Source of the DNA: Streptomyces sp. Tue6028
GTDB taxonomy: Bacteria > Actinomycetota > Actinomycetes > Streptomycetales > Streptomycetaceae
Direction: 5' to 3'
Assembly: GCF_002300165.1 (NCBI RefSeq)
Contig: NZ_MLCE01000015.1
Location: forward strand, 186,001 to 250,000
DNA length: 64,000 nt
Shown one piece after another: positions 19,307 to 29,341 of this stretch. The translations under genes were made by a program, and so were the position numbers. The notes beneath the pieces are model-generated. The model was given only the letters and a program-made list of their open reading frames with translations, was not told the origin of the DNA and searched no databases. Positions within the stretch are counted from its first letter, which is position 1; every line of letters starts with the position of its first letter.

Positions 19307-20716
19307 TCAGAACAGCTTGCCCGGGTTCAGGATGCCCAGCGGGTCGAAGACCTCCTTGACCGCCCGCTGCATCTCCACCCCCACCGGGCCGATCTCGCGT
19401 GCCAGCCACTCCTTCTTCAGGACGCCCACGCCGTGCTCGCCGGTGATCGTGCCGCCGAGCTCCAGACCGAGGGCCATGATCTCGTCGAAGGACTCGCGGG
19501 CGCGCCGGGACTCGTCGGGGTCGGCGGCGTCGAAGCAGACCGTGGGATGGGTGTTGCCGTCACCCGCGTGCGCGCACACCCCGATGGTCAGGGCGTACTT
19601 CTCCGCGACGCGTTCGATGCCTTCGAGCATGTCGCCGAGCCGGGAGCGCGGCACGCACACGTCGTCGATCATCGTGGTGCCCTTGACCGCTTCGAGCGCG
19701 GTGAGGGACAACCGCCTGGCCTGGAGCAGGAGTTCGGACTCGGCCGCGTCCTCCGCCGGCACCACCTGGGTGGCGCCCGCGGCCTCGCACAGCGCGCCCA
19801 CGGCGGCGAGGTCGGCCGCCGGGTCGTGGGTGTCGAAGGCCGCGAGGAGCAGTGCTTCGGTGGTCTCCGGGAGGCCCATGTGCGCGAGGTCGTTGACGGC
19901 CTTCACCGTCGTACGGTCCATGAGCTCGAGCAGGGACGGGACGTGCCCGCCCTCCATGATCCGGCACACGGCGTCGCAGGCGGCGCGCGCCGACCCGAAC
20001 TCGGCGGCCAGCACCAGCTGCGCGGGCGGCTGCGGCCGGAGCGCGAGGACGGCCCGGACGACGATGCCGAGGGAGCCCTCGGAGCCGACGAACAGGCGCG
20101 TGAGGTCGTATCCGGCGACGCCCTTCGCCGTGCGGCGGCCGGTGCTCATCAGCCGTCCGTCGGCGAGGACGACGTCCAGGCCGAGGACGTACTCGGCCGT
20201 CACCCCGTACTTGACGCAGCACAGGCCGCCGGAGGCCGTGCCGATGTTGCCGCCGATCGTGCACATCTCCCAGCTGGAGGGGTCCGGCGGGTAGTAGAGC
20301 CCGTGTTCGTTGACCGCGCGGGAGAGCGTGGCGTTGACGACGCCGGGTTCGACGACGGCGATCCGGTCGACCGGGTTGATCTCCAGGATGCGGTCCATCT
20401 TGGTGAGGGACAGCACGATGCAGCCCTCGGAGGCGTTGGCGGCGCCGGACAGGCCGGTGCGGGCGCCCTGCGGGACGACGGGGACGCGCAGGTCGCTGGC
20501 GGTCCGCATGACGTGCTGGACCTGCTCGACGGTGCGCGGGAGGACGACGACGGCGGGCGTGCCCGCCTCGCAGAAACTCGCCATGTCGTTGGCGTACGAG
20601 GCGGTGACGTCCGGGTCGACGAGGACGGATTCGGCCGGCAGGCCGCCGCGCAGGCGGTCCACGAGGTCGCCGGTCGCCGCCGTGGCTTCGTCGTACGGGG
20701 CTTCGATACGGCTCAT
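19307..20716 (-). CDS. FAD-linked oxidase, GlcD/D-lactate dehydrogenase type
   Basis: This 469-residue VAO/PCMH-fold flavoenzyme has the N-terminal FAD-binding domain with VVPQGARTGLSGAAN and GGNIGTASGGLCCVKYG, and the C-terminal FAD-oxidase domain with CAHAGDGNTHPTVCFD and the GTITGEHGVG signature. It probably oxidises a 2-hydroxy acid such as glycolate or D-lactate. No GlcE/GlcF partner is adjacent. The ATG at 20716 is preferred; a GTG two codons upstream is also possible. It converges with ssgG. Confidence 0.85.
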   Translation of the reverse strand: MSRIEAPYDEATAATGDLVDRLRGGLPAESVLVDPDVTASYANDMASFCEAGTPAVVVLPRTVEQVQHVMRTASDLRVPVVPQGARTGLSGAANASEGCIVLSLTKMDRILEINPVDRIAVVEPGVVNATLSRAVNEHGLYYPPDPSSWEMCTIGGNIGTASGGLCCVKYGVTAEYVLGLDVVLADGRLMSTGRRTAKGVAGYDLTRLFVGSEGSLGIVVRAVLALRPQPPAQLVLAAEFGSARAACDAVCRIMEGGHVPSLLELMDRTTVKAVNDLAHMGLPETTEALLLAAFDTHDPAADLAAVGALCEAAGATQVVPAEDAAESELLLQARRLSLTALEAVKGTTMIDDVCVPRSRLGDMLEGIERVAEKYALTIGVCAHAGDGNTHPTVCFDAADPDESRRARESFDEIMALGLELGGTITGEHGVGVLKKEWLAREIGPVGVEMQRAVKEVFDPLGILNPGKLF

Positions 20717-20814
20717 GATCACAGGTTCGCACCCGCGGCCATCGGTGTGAACCCCATCCGCGCGAGGCTTGCCGTACCGCGATGTGGTCTTCGTATTGAC
20801 GCACAGTGAGCCGC

Positions 20815-22482
20815 ATGGAGAACGAAGAGCGACAGCCGGTCCTCACCGGGCTTCAGCCGCACGGGCCGGCCGCTCCGCGGCGGCGCCCCCGCACGGTCAG
20901 GCGCGTGCTGATCGGCGTGACCGCCGGCGGCGGTGTCCTCGCCGGTGTGCTGGTGCTGCTGCCCGTGCTGCGGCCCGCCACGGCACCGCGGCCCGCGCCG
21001 GGGTCGGTGGCGCGGGCGATGACGGCGGTGGGGGCCGGGGTTCCGGTCGCGCTGCCCGACCTGAAGGCACTCATCGGGGATCGCGAGGCCCATGTGCGGA
21101 CCCATCCCCGGGACGGCCAGTCGTGGGCGGTGCTCGGCAGCGCCTACCTGGAGCAGGCCCGGCGGACCGCGCTGCCCGCGTACTACCCGAAGGCCGAGCA
21201 GGCGCTGCGCACCTCGCTGCGGGTCAGGACGCAGGGGAACGTGGAGGCGCTGGACGGTCTGGCCGCGCTCGCCAACGCCCGCGGCGACTTCCGCGAGGCG
21301 AAGAAGTGGGGCGAGGCCGCGGTGGAGCTGGCGCCGAAGCGGTGGACGACGTATCCGCTGCTCATCGACGCGTACCGGGGTCTCGGGGACTTCAAGGCCG
21401 GCCGCAAGGCGCTCGACAAGCTGACGGCGCTGCACACCGGGCCGACCGTGCAGGCGCAGGCCTCACGGGTGTACTGGGACCGCGGCTGGCGCGAGGACGC
21501 GGTGGCCGTGATCACGGACGCGGCGGCGGGCGCGGGGACCCCCGCCGAGCAGGCGGTCCTCATGGAGCAGGCCGGTGAGCTGGCGTGGGAACGCGGCGAA
21601 CCGGACGAGTCGCTGCGCTACTACCGGGCCGCGGTGCGCGCCGATCCCGACGACCACGGGGCGCTCGCCGGACAGGGGCGCGCGCTGGCGGCGCTGGGGC
21701 GCAGCTCGGAGGCCGTGCGCGCCTACCGGGCGGCGATCGCCAAGCGGCCCACGCCCCGGTACGCGCTGGAGCTGGGCGAGCTGTACGAGAAGCTCGGCAT
21801 GGACGCCGACGCGCGCACCCAGTACGACCTGCTGCGTCAGCGGGTGCGGCAGGAGAGCGCGGAGGGCGTGGACGACGAACTGGTCCTCGGGATCTTCGAG
21901 GCGGACCACGGCGACCCGCTGGAGGCGGTGTGGCGGCTGCGCGAGGCGTGGGAGCGGCACCCGAGCATGCCCGTCGCGGACGCGCTGGGCTGGGCGCTGC
22001 ACCGGGCCGGGGAGGACGAGGAGGCGATCAAGTTCGCCAACCGGATCACGGACAAGGAGCACGGCGGCGGGGTGCGCAGCGCGCTGTACATGTACCACCT
22101 GGGCCAGATCGAACTGTCCCTGGACCGCACCGGCTCGGCCCGCCGCCATCTCTCCGAGGCGCTGCTCCTCAATCCACACTTCTCCCCGCTGCTCGTGCCG
22201 CAGGCCCGGCAGGCCCTGGCGGACCTGGGCGAGCCCCCGGCGGTGGGGCCGGAGGAGCTGGAGGCGGAAGAGGAGGAGGCCCCGGCCGAGGGTGCGGCGG
22301 GCGCTCCGGCCCCGGCGCCGGCTCCGGCCCCGGGCACGGGCGCGGCGCCGACCGCCGGCACGGGCAGTACCCCCTCCGGGGGCGCCACCCCCACCCCGGC
22401 CGCCTCCTCCCCCGCCGCCCCGGCCCAGCCCTCGGCCGGGCCCACGGCGGGATCGACGGCCCGTCACCCGGCGACGCACTGA
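20815..22482 (+). CDS. TPR-repeat protein with single membrane anchor
   Basis: The protein has about 555 residues: an N-terminal basic stretch and one hydrophobic helix (residues about 30-52), then an extended array of tetratricopeptide-like helices (about 90-465) with repeated AxxxYxxALxxxP spacing, and a Pro/Ala/Thr-rich tail (about 470-555). TPRs mediate protein contacts; the partner is unknown. An in-frame GTG at 20806 is an equally plausible start. It is a single-gene unit that converges with the nitrile hydratase-like operon. Confidence 0.75.
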   Translation: MENEERQPVLTGLQPHGPAAPRRRPRTVRRVLIGVTAGGGVLAGVLVLLPVLRPATAPRPAPGSVARAMTAVGAGVPVALPDLKALIGDREAHVRTHPRDGQSWAVLGSAYLEQARRTALPAYYPKAEQALRTSLRVRTQGNVEALDGLAALANARGDFREAKKWGEAAVELAPKRWTTYPLLIDAYRGLGDFKAGRKALDKLTALHTGPTVQAQASRVYWDRGWREDAVAVITDAAAGAGTPAEQAVLMEQAGELAWERGEPDESLRYYRAAVRADPDDHGALAGQGRALAALGRSSEAVRAYRAAIAKRPTPRYALELGELYEKLGMDADARTQYDLLRQRVRQESAEGVDDELVLGIFEADHGDPLEAVWRLREAWERHPSMPVADALGWALHRAGEDEEAIKFANRITDKEHGGGVRSALYMYHLGQIELSLDRTGSARRHLSEALLLNPHFSPLLVPQARQALADLGEPPAVGPEELEAEEEEAPAEGAAGAPAPAPAPAPGTGAAPTAGTGSTPSGGATPTPAASSPAAPAQPSAGPTAGSTARHPATH

Positions 22483-22515
22483 GCGGCCCCCCGCCGCCGG
22501 ACGGGCCCGGGCGGT

Positions 22516-23100
22516 TCAGACGGCGGCGGTGCCGATCAGCGCGTTGCGGGTGACCAGGGCGGCCAGTTCCGTCTCGTCGAGGGACTCCGTGCCGGCCGGG
22601 CGGCGCGGCAGGACCATGTAGCGGGTCTCGGCACTGGAGTCCCAGACGGAGATCTCGGTGTCCGCCGGCAGGCCGAGCCCGAACTCGGCGAGCACCGCTC
22701 GGGGTTCGCGGACGACGCGGGAGCGGTAGGACTCGGACTTGTACCAGCTCGGGGAGGGGCCGAGGAGCCGGAGCGGGTAGCAGGAGCACAGCGTGCAGAC
22801 GATGACGTTGTGGAGGGTCTCGGTGTTCTCGACGACCCGCAGCCGCTGGTACGAACCGTCCATGAAGCCGAGTTCGCGGACGGCGGCGGTGCCGTCGGCC
22901 AGCAGACGGGACCTGAAGGCCGGGTCGGTCCAGGCCCGGGCCACCACCCGGGCCCCGTTGGCGGGGGACGCGCCCGACAGGAAGGCGTCGATCACCTCGT
23001 CCAGCGCGCCGCCCGAGAGCACCCCCTTCTCCTCCAGGAGGGTCTCCAGGCGCCGCACCCGCCGGGAGATCAGGGCGTCGTCGTGATGGTCACCGCTCAT
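22516..23100 (-). CDS. Nitrile hydratase alpha-type subunit (Co-type centre)
   Basis: The protein has 194 residues. The metal-binding claw VCTLCSCYP (about 98-106) is the cobalt-type version (Thr at the second position). Around it are the family blocks WYKSESYRSRVVREPRAVL and EISVWDSSAETRYMVLP. NHase hydrates nitriles to amides; thiocyanate hydrolase and toyocamycin nitrile hydratase share the subunit. It overlaps the upstream small beta-type gene by 11 bases, which indicates translational coupling. No activator or metallochaperone is adjacent. Confidence 0.88.
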   Translation of the reverse strand: MSGDHHDDALISRRVRRLETLLEEKGVLSGGALDEVIDAFLSGASPANGARVVARAWTDPAFRSRLLADGTAAVRELGFMDGSYQRLRVVENTETLHNVIVCTLCSCYPLRLLGPSPSWYKSESYRSRVVREPRAVLAEFGLGLPADTEISVWDSSAETRYMVLPRRPAGTESLDETELAALVTRNALIGTAAV

Positions 23101-23377
23101 CTTCGGGGTCCTCTTCCAGATAGCTTTCCCACAGGTCCAGTACGACGTGGTGGTCGCCCTCGCCCCACAGGTCGCGGGCCGCGAACCGGACCGCGTAGAC
23201 CTGCTCGACGGGGGCGTCGTCGCGCCCCTGGGCGCTGACGTCGGCGAGCTGCGCGCCGCCCTCCGCCTCGACGACCACGCCGCGCTTGCCGCGCGCGTAG
23301 CGAGGCAGGCGGGTGTGGTGCGGCGGGTCGTGGAGGTAGGTGCGCACGAGGTCGCCGGGCGCGAAGCGGTCAGGCAT
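23090..23377 (-). CDS. Nitrile hydratase beta subunit, C-terminal part as a separate protein
   Basis: This 95-residue SH3-like domain equals the C-terminal half of a standard NHase beta subunit: FAPGDLVRTYLHDPPHHTRLPRYARGKRGVV, and VYAVRFAARDLWG further on. In most NHases this is fused to the N-terminal helical half. Here the ORFs are separate, as in thiocyanate hydrolase and in ToyJKL of the toyocamycin pathway. It overlaps both neighbours (8 and 11 bases). The ATG at 23377 is followed immediately by family sequence. Confidence 0.86.
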   Translation of the reverse strand: MPDRFAPGDLVRTYLHDPPHHTRLPRYARGKRGVVVEAEGGAQLADVSAQGRDDAPVEQVYAVRFAARDLWGEGDHHVVLDLWESYLEEDPEDER

Positions 23378-23732
23378 CGGGTCCGCCCGGCTGCCCGAGG
23401 CCGGCGGACCCGCCGGGCCGCGCCAGGCCGTCCGGCCCGACCGCGCCGACCGCGCCGTCCAGTTCACCCGGTGCGAGGACGCCCTTGCGTTCCAACAGGG
23501 CGCAGATCGCGATGAACCACCGCTCGTAGTACGACGTCGTGAGGTACCGCGCGGGCGGGATGGACTCGATGGCGTCCCGGAACTCGTTCGTGTTGAACAG
23601 CCCCTGCGCGCGCAGGGCGTTGAAGAGGCCGACGACCCGGGCCTCCCAGTCGGCGTGGAAGGGTTCGGTGTCGTCGGTGGTGTCGACGGCGCCGAACCCC
23701 TGCATGCCGCCCACGTCGTTGATCCTGGCCAT
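23370..23732 (-). CDS. Nitrile hydratase beta subunit, N-terminal part as a separate protein
   Basis: The 120-residue protein opens MARINDVGGMQGFGAV and continues EPFHADWEARV, the N-terminal signature of NHase beta / thiocyanate hydrolase alpha. Residues 60-90 keep the YYERW-type helix. The tail (about 97-120) is Gly/Ala/Pro-rich and ends where the C-terminal-half gene begins, overlapping by 8 bases. The overlap in a different frame shows a true gene split rather than a simple sequencing stop. It starts 9 bases after the stop of the propeller-like gene. Confidence 0.86.
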   Translation of the reverse strand: MARINDVGGMQGFGAVDTTDDTEPFHADWEARVVGLFNALRAQGLFNTNEFRDAIESIPPARYLTTSYYERWFIAICALLERKGVLAPGELDGAVGAVGPDGLARPGGSAGLGQPGGPDA

Positions 23733-23741
23733 GCGGTCAGA

Positions 23742-24653
23742 CTACGTCCGGGGACTACGGCTCAGGGGCGTGAACGGCTTGCAGTAGACGGAGAACCTGC
23801 GGGCCCCGCGCTCGCCCGAGGCGAGCCCGATGCACAGCCGCAGGCCGCCGGCGCGGCGGACGGCGAGGCCCTCGGGTTCACGGTGGTCGAGCGAGTACCC
23901 GGCCTCCGTGCGGGCCCGCTGCACCAGCGCACCGGTGCGGACGTCGAGGCGGGAGACGTACGTGTTGCCGTGCCCGGAGGGCGGGTTGGCGGCCTCGTCG
24001 TACGCCGCGCCCGCGAGCTGGTAGAGGTGGTCGCCGTGCAGCGCGTACCCCTGGAACGGGACCGCGGGGTCCGGGTGGGCGCCGGTCTGCGGGAAGTCGG
24101 CGAGGTGCGTGGTGTAGTCGCCGGCGACGAACGCGTCGAGGCCCCAGACGCGGTAGCGCGGCACGCCGTCGACGCGGTGGCGTACGGCGATGCGGCGCGT
24201 GGCCATGCAGACGGCGGGCTGATTGTTGGTCGAACCCGGTACCGGTCGGCGGACGTGCACCTGGGCGCGGGTGCGGGTGGCTCCGTCGACGAAGCGGAAG
24301 CGGGTCACGCCCTGCCCGTAGCCGCCCACCGCGTCGGCCTCGGTCCAGATCCACACGGTGCCGTCGGAGGCGTTCTGGACGCCCATGGACACGCCGTGGC
24401 CGAAGCCCGGCAGGTACATGTGGCCGAGCCGGTCGCCGTCCTGGTCGAGGCGGCTCAGGCACAGGTCGCCGGCCTCGCCGCCGCCCTCGGTGACCTGGAG
24501 CGCGTAGAGATGGCCGTTCACCTCGTCGAAGGCGAACGACTGGAGGATCGTCGGCTCCCGGAGCGTGTCCTTCTTCCACAGCCAGCGCTCGGACGGTGTG
24601 GTCAGGTCGACCGGTTCGTCGACGGTGGTCCTGTCGGCCCGCGGATCACCCAT
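23742..24653 (-). CDS. Beta-propeller-like protein (P68 RBP/TagC-like)
   Basis: The 303-residue protein has repeated Trp/Gly-rich blades (ILQSFAFDEVNGHLYALQV, GVQNASDGTVWIWTEAD, VPFQGYALHGDHLYQLAG). This is the pattern of proteins annotated as phage baseplate/TagC-like, which are thought to form a propeller. There is no signal peptide. It is the first gene of the nitrile hydratase-like operon (9 bases to the next start), which is unusual; it may deliver, bind or sense the substrate, but this is inference. Confidence 0.6.
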   Translation of the reverse strand: MGDPRADRTTVDEPVDLTTPSERWLWKKDTLREPTILQSFAFDEVNGHLYALQVTEGGGEAGDLCLSRLDQDGDRLGHMYLPGFGHGVSMGVQNASDGTVWIWTEADAVGGYGQGVTRFRFVDGATRTRAQVHVRRPVPGSTNNQPAVCMATRRIAVRHRVDGVPRYRVWGLDAFVAGDYTTHLADFPQTGAHPDPAVPFQGYALHGDHLYQLAGAAYDEAANPPSGHGNTYVSRLDVRTGALVQRARTEAGYSLDHREPEGLAVRRAGGLRLCIGLASGERGARRFSVYCKPFTPLSRSPRT

Positions 24654-24673
24654 GCGGCCTCGTCCCTCCCGCG

Positions 24674-24704
24674 TCCTGTGGGCGCCCCCGTGGCGCCCAC
24701 AGGA
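24674..24704 (-). terminator. Hairpin between hppD and the nitrile hydratase operon
   Basis: A perfect 13-bp stem TCCTGTGGGCGCC / GGCGCCCACAGGA with a 5-base loop lies 38 bases past the hppD stop codon and just before the next operon's first gene. Confidence 0.88.
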
Positions 24705-24741
24705 CTTGAGAGTCCCCTCCCGGCCCCGCCGGTTGCGGGTT

Positions 24742-25960
<1,219 letters not shown>

Positions 25961-26009
25961 GGCGGCCCCGTCGGGCTTTCTGTACATGATGACCATCTCG
26001 GAGGTCCGC

Positions 26010-26480
26010 ATGGCGATCGATCATCTGGACGGCCGGCTCATCGTGCTGCTGGCCGAGGAACCGCGCATCGGGGTGCTGGAGATGTCCCGGCGGCTCGGGG
26101 CCGCGCGCGGCACCGTGCAGGCGCGGCTCGACCGGCTTCAGTCGAATGGCGTCATCCGGGGCTTCGGGCCACAGGTCGATCCGGCCGCCCTCGGCTATCC
26201 CGTGACGGCGTTCGCGACGCTCCAGATCCGGCAGGGGCAAGGCCCCGACGTGCGAGCGCACTTGGCGACCGTCCCGGAGATGCTCGAACTGCACACGACG
26301 ACCGGCAGCGGGGACATGCTGTGCCGTCTCGTGGCCCGCTCGAACGCGGATCTCCAACGTGTGATCGACCGGGTTGTCGGTTTTGATGGCATCGTCCGGG
26401 CCTCCACGGCGATCGTCATGGAGAACCCCGTTCCGCTGCGGATCATCCCGCTCGTGGAACAGGCGTCGGGAGACACCTGA
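26010..26480 (+). CDS. Lrp/AsnC-family transcriptional regulator
   Basis: The 156-residue protein has an N-terminal winged helix-turn-helix (IDHLDGRLIVLLAEEPRIGV, then RLGAARGTVQARLDRL) and a C-terminal RAM ligand domain containing the Gly-rich TTGSGDMLCRLVA. Such regulators sense amino acids. Its divergence from hppD points to tyrosine or phenylalanine catabolism. The ATG at 26010 is fixed by GGAGG 5 bases upstream; the frame is open back to 25947. It ends 41 bases before the osmoprotectant importer on the same strand, so it may also control or be co-transcribed with it. Confidence 0.85.
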   Translation: MAIDHLDGRLIVLLAEEPRIGVLEMSRRLGAARGTVQARLDRLQSNGVIRGFGPQVDPAALGYPVTAFATLQIRQGQGPDVRAHLATVPEMLELHTTTGSGDMLCRLVARSNADLQRVIDRVVGFDGIVRASTAIVMENPVPLRIIPLVEQASGDT

Positions 26481-26521
26481 CGCCCGTGGCCCCGGGCGCC
26501 GTCGAGGTGAGGGCCGGTGCC

Positions 26522-27169
26522 GTGAACTTCTGGGAGTACCTGAGCAGCCGCCACCAGCAGTTGTTCACGGACGCCTACCAGCACGCGAGCGCCGTCTTCC
26601 AGTGCATGGTCGTGGCGACGGCCATCGGCGTGCTGATCGGCGTCGCCACCTACCGCAGCCAGTGGGCGGGCAACGTCGCGACGACCACCACGGCCACCTT
26701 CCTGACCATTCCGTCGCTCGCCATGATCGGTCTGCTGATCCCCGTCGTGGGGCTCGGCGTGCCGCCCACGGTGATCGCGCTGACGCTGTACGGACTGCTG
26801 CCGGTCGTGCGCAACTCGATCGTCGGCCTGCGCGGCGTCGACGCGTCGCTGGTGGACGCGGCGAACGGCATCGGCATGTCGCGGCCGGCCCGGCTCGTCA
26901 GGGTCGAACTGCCGCTGGCCTGGCCGCCGATCCTCGTCGGCATCCGGGTCGCCACCCAGATGATGATGGGCATCGCGGCCATCGCCGCGTACGCCTCCGG
27001 ACCCGGCCTCGGCAATGAGATCTTCCGCGGCATCGGCTCCCTGGGCAGCAAGAACGCGCTCAACCAGGTGCTCGCGGGGACGCTCGGGATCATCATCCTG
27101 TCGCTGCTGTTCGACGCCGCGTACGTGCTGATCGGACGGCTGACCATTCCGAGGGGGATCCGTGCCTGA
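26522..27169 (+). CDS. Osmoprotectant ABC transporter permease (OpuCB-like)
   Basis: This 215-residue inner-membrane permease has five or six helices and the EAA-type loop VDAANGIGMSRPARLVRVELPLAW, typical of ProW/OpuC permeases importing glycine betaine, carnitine or choline. It is the first of four overlapping genes (permease, ATPase, permease, binding protein), the OpuC order. The GTG at 26522 is chosen because the residues upstream of it are non-hydrophobic and a GGTGAGGG-like site precedes it. It overlaps the ATPase gene by 8 bases. Confidence 0.87.
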   Translation: MNFWEYLSSRHQQLFTDAYQHASAVFQCMVVATAIGVLIGVATYRSQWAGNVATTTTATFLTIPSLAMIGLLIPVVGLGVPPTVIALTLYGLLPVVRNSIVGLRGVDASLVDAANGIGMSRPARLVRVELPLAWPPILVGIRVATQMMMGIAAIAAYASGPGLGNEIFRGIGSLGSKNALNQVLAGTLGIIILSLLFDAAYVLIGRLTIPRGIRA

Positions 27170-28475
27170 ACCCGCGTCCGACACGTCGGCCGAGTCGCCC
27201 GCCGGGAACGCCCCCGAGGAGCGGACGGCCGGGAGCGGGCACGCGTCCACGACCGGCGCCACCATCGAGCTGGAGCACCTCACCAAGCGGTACCCGGGCA
27301 GCCGCGACGCCGCCGTGGACAACGTCAACATGGAGATCAGGGCGGGCGAGATCGTCGTGTTCGTGGGCCCGTCCGGATGCGGGAAGTCCACCACCCTGAA
27401 GATGATCAACCGGCTGATCGAGCCGACCGGTGGCCGCATCCGCATCGGCGGCGAGGACGTCACCGACATGGACCCGGTGAAGCTGCGCCGCAAGATCGGC
27501 TACGCGATCCAGTCGTCCGGGCTCTTCCCGCACATGACGGTCGCCCAGAACATCGCGCTGGTACCGAGGATGACCGGCTGGCCGAAGGGGCGGATCAAGG
27601 CGCGGGTCGAGGAGATGCTCGACCTCGTCGGGCTCGACCCCGGCGAGTTCCACGGCCGCTATCCGCGCCAGCTCTCCGGCGGCCAGCAGCAGCGCGTCGG
27701 GGTCGCGCGGGCGCTGGCGGCCGATCCGCCGGTGCTGCTGATGGACGAGCCGTTCGGGGCCGTGGACCCGATCACCCGGGACCACCTCCAGGACGAGCTG
27801 ATCCGGCTCCAGCACGAGCTGCACAAGACGATCGTCTTCGTCACCCACGACTTCGACGAGGCGATCAAGCTCGGCGACCGGATCGCGGTGCTGCGGGAAC
27901 GCTCGCACATCGCGCAGTTCGACACCCCGGAGGCGATCCTCACCAACCCGGCCGACGACTTCGTGTCCGGGTTCGTGGGCGCGGGCGCGGCGCTGAAGCG
28001 GCTCAACCTCACCCGCGTACGGGACGTGGAGGTCACCGAGTATCCGACGGTCACCGTCGACGACCCGCTGCAGGAGATCTTCAACAGGCTGCGCTCCAGC
28101 GGGACGAACGAGATCCTGCTGCTCGACAAGCGGGGCCGCCCCTACAAGTGGCTGCGGCGCGGCGACCTGATGCGGGCCAGGGGCTCGCTGGCGCGGGCGG
28201 GCACGCTGGTGCACGACACGGTGACCCTGGACGCGACGCTGCGGGACGCCCTGGAGGCGGTCCTCACGGACAACGCGGGCCGGGTCGCGGTCACCGGGCG
28301 GCGCGGCGAGTACATCGGCGTCGTCGACATGGAGACGCTGATGAACTCCGTGCACGAGCTCCTGGAGGCCGACCGGCTGGACGCGATGGAGCACCAGCAC
28401 GAGCTGGAGGAGACCCGCGCGCAGCAGACCCACTTCGAACAGGAAGGTGTCGACACCGGGGAGGCGAAGGCGTGA
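27162..28475 (+). CDS. Osmoprotectant ABC transporter ATPase with CBS domains (OpuCA/ProV-like)
   Basis: The 437-residue ATPase has Walker A VGPSGCGKSTTLKMINRLIE, signature LSGGQQQRVGVARAL, Walker B VLLMDEPFGAVDP and an H-loop FVTHDFDEA. After about residue 270 there are two CBS motifs, including a segment near RDALEAVLTDNAGRVAVTG. In OpuC/OpuA-type importers CBS domains sense ionic strength and gate transport. A Ser/Gly-rich N-terminal extension of about 30 residues precedes the nucleotide-binding domain. GTGA overlap with the next gene. Confidence 0.92.
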   Translation: MPEPASDTSAESPAGNAPEERTAGSGHASTTGATIELEHLTKRYPGSRDAAVDNVNMEIRAGEIVVFVGPSGCGKSTTLKMINRLIEPTGGRIRIGGEDVTDMDPVKLRRKIGYAIQSSGLFPHMTVAQNIALVPRMTGWPKGRIKARVEEMLDLVGLDPGEFHGRYPRQLSGGQQQRVGVARALAADPPVLLMDEPFGAVDPITRDHLQDELIRLQHELHKTIVFVTHDFDEAIKLGDRIAVLRERSHIAQFDTPEAILTNPADDFVSGFVGAGAALKRLNLTRVRDVEVTEYPTVTVDDPLQEIFNRLRSSGTNEILLLDKRGRPYKWLRRGDLMRARGSLARAGTLVHDTVTLDATLRDALEAVLTDNAGRVAVTGRRGEYIGVVDMETLMNSVHELLEADRLDAMEHQHELEETRAQQTHFEQEGVDTGEAKA

Positions 28476-29341
28476 GCACACCGCCCACGGATCGGCGGCC
28501 GGAGGGCGAGCACGAGGTCAAGGGGCTCGCCTTCCGCGACGACAGCGACGGCTCCGGCGAGGGTGAGCGGGAGGCCCCGCCGCCGCCCCCCACCGCGCCG
28601 AAGCGGCGGATCACCTGGCAGAAACTCACCTTTCTGCCGGCCACGCTGGTGGCGCTGCTGCTCGCCACCTGGCTCTGGTTCCAGCAGGCGGACCTCGACG
28701 AGATCTCCCGGAACGCCCTGTCGAACGGCCAGGTGTCGAAGGCGCTGTGGCAGCACATCGAACTGAGCGTGATCTCGACCTTCTTCGTGCTGATCATCGC
28801 CATCCCGCTGGGCATCCTGCTCACCCGCAAGGCGTTCCGCAAGGCGACGCCGCTCGCGATGACCATCGCCAACATGGGGCAGGCCACCCCGGCGATCGGT
28901 CTGCTGGCGCTCCTGGTCATCTGGCTCGGAACGGGCACGAAGGCGGCCCTGATCGGCATCATCGTCTACGCCGTCCTGCCGGTGCTGTCCAACACGATCG
29001 CCGGGCTGAAGGCCAACGACCCGACGGTCCTGGAGGCCGCGCGCGGCATCGGCATGTCGCCGCTGGGCGTCCTGACCCGCATCGAACTCCCGCTGGCCGT
29101 GCCGCTGATCCTCGCCGGCGTGCGGACGGCGCTCGTCCTGAACGTGGGCACGGCGACCCTCGCCACCTTCGGCGGCGGAGGCGGCCTCGGCGTCCTCATC
29201 ACCACCGGGATCACCAACCAGCGCATGCCGGTCCTGGTGCTCGGCTCGGTCCTCACCGTGGCGCTCGCCCTGCTCGTCGACTGGCTCGCCTCGCTGGCCG
29301 AACTGTTCCTGCGGCCCCGCGGGCTGGAGGTGGGGAGATGA
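28472..29341 (+). CDS. Osmoprotectant ABC transporter permease (OpuCD-like)
   Basis: This 289-residue second permease has a charged, proline-rich cytosolic N-terminus (about residues 1-55, including PPPPPPTAPKRR), then six helices and the loop TVLEAARGIGMSPLGVLTRIELPLAVP. It pairs with the shorter permease to form the heterodimeric channel of an OpuC-like importer. The GTG start overlaps the ATPase stop (GTGA), and its own stop overlaps the binding-protein start (ATGA). Confidence 0.9.
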   Translation: MSTPPTDRRPEGEHEVKGLAFRDDSDGSGEGEREAPPPPPTAPKRRITWQKLTFLPATLVALLLATWLWFQQADLDEISRNALSNGQVSKALWQHIELSVISTFFVLIIAIPLGILLTRKAFRKATPLAMTIANMGQATPAIGLLALLVIWLGTGTKAALIGIIVYAVLPVLSNTIAGLKANDPTVLEAARGIGMSPLGVLTRIELPLAVPLILAGVRTALVLNVGTATLATFGGGGGLGVLITTGITNQRMPVLVLGSVLTVALALLVDWLASLAELFLRPRGLEVGR

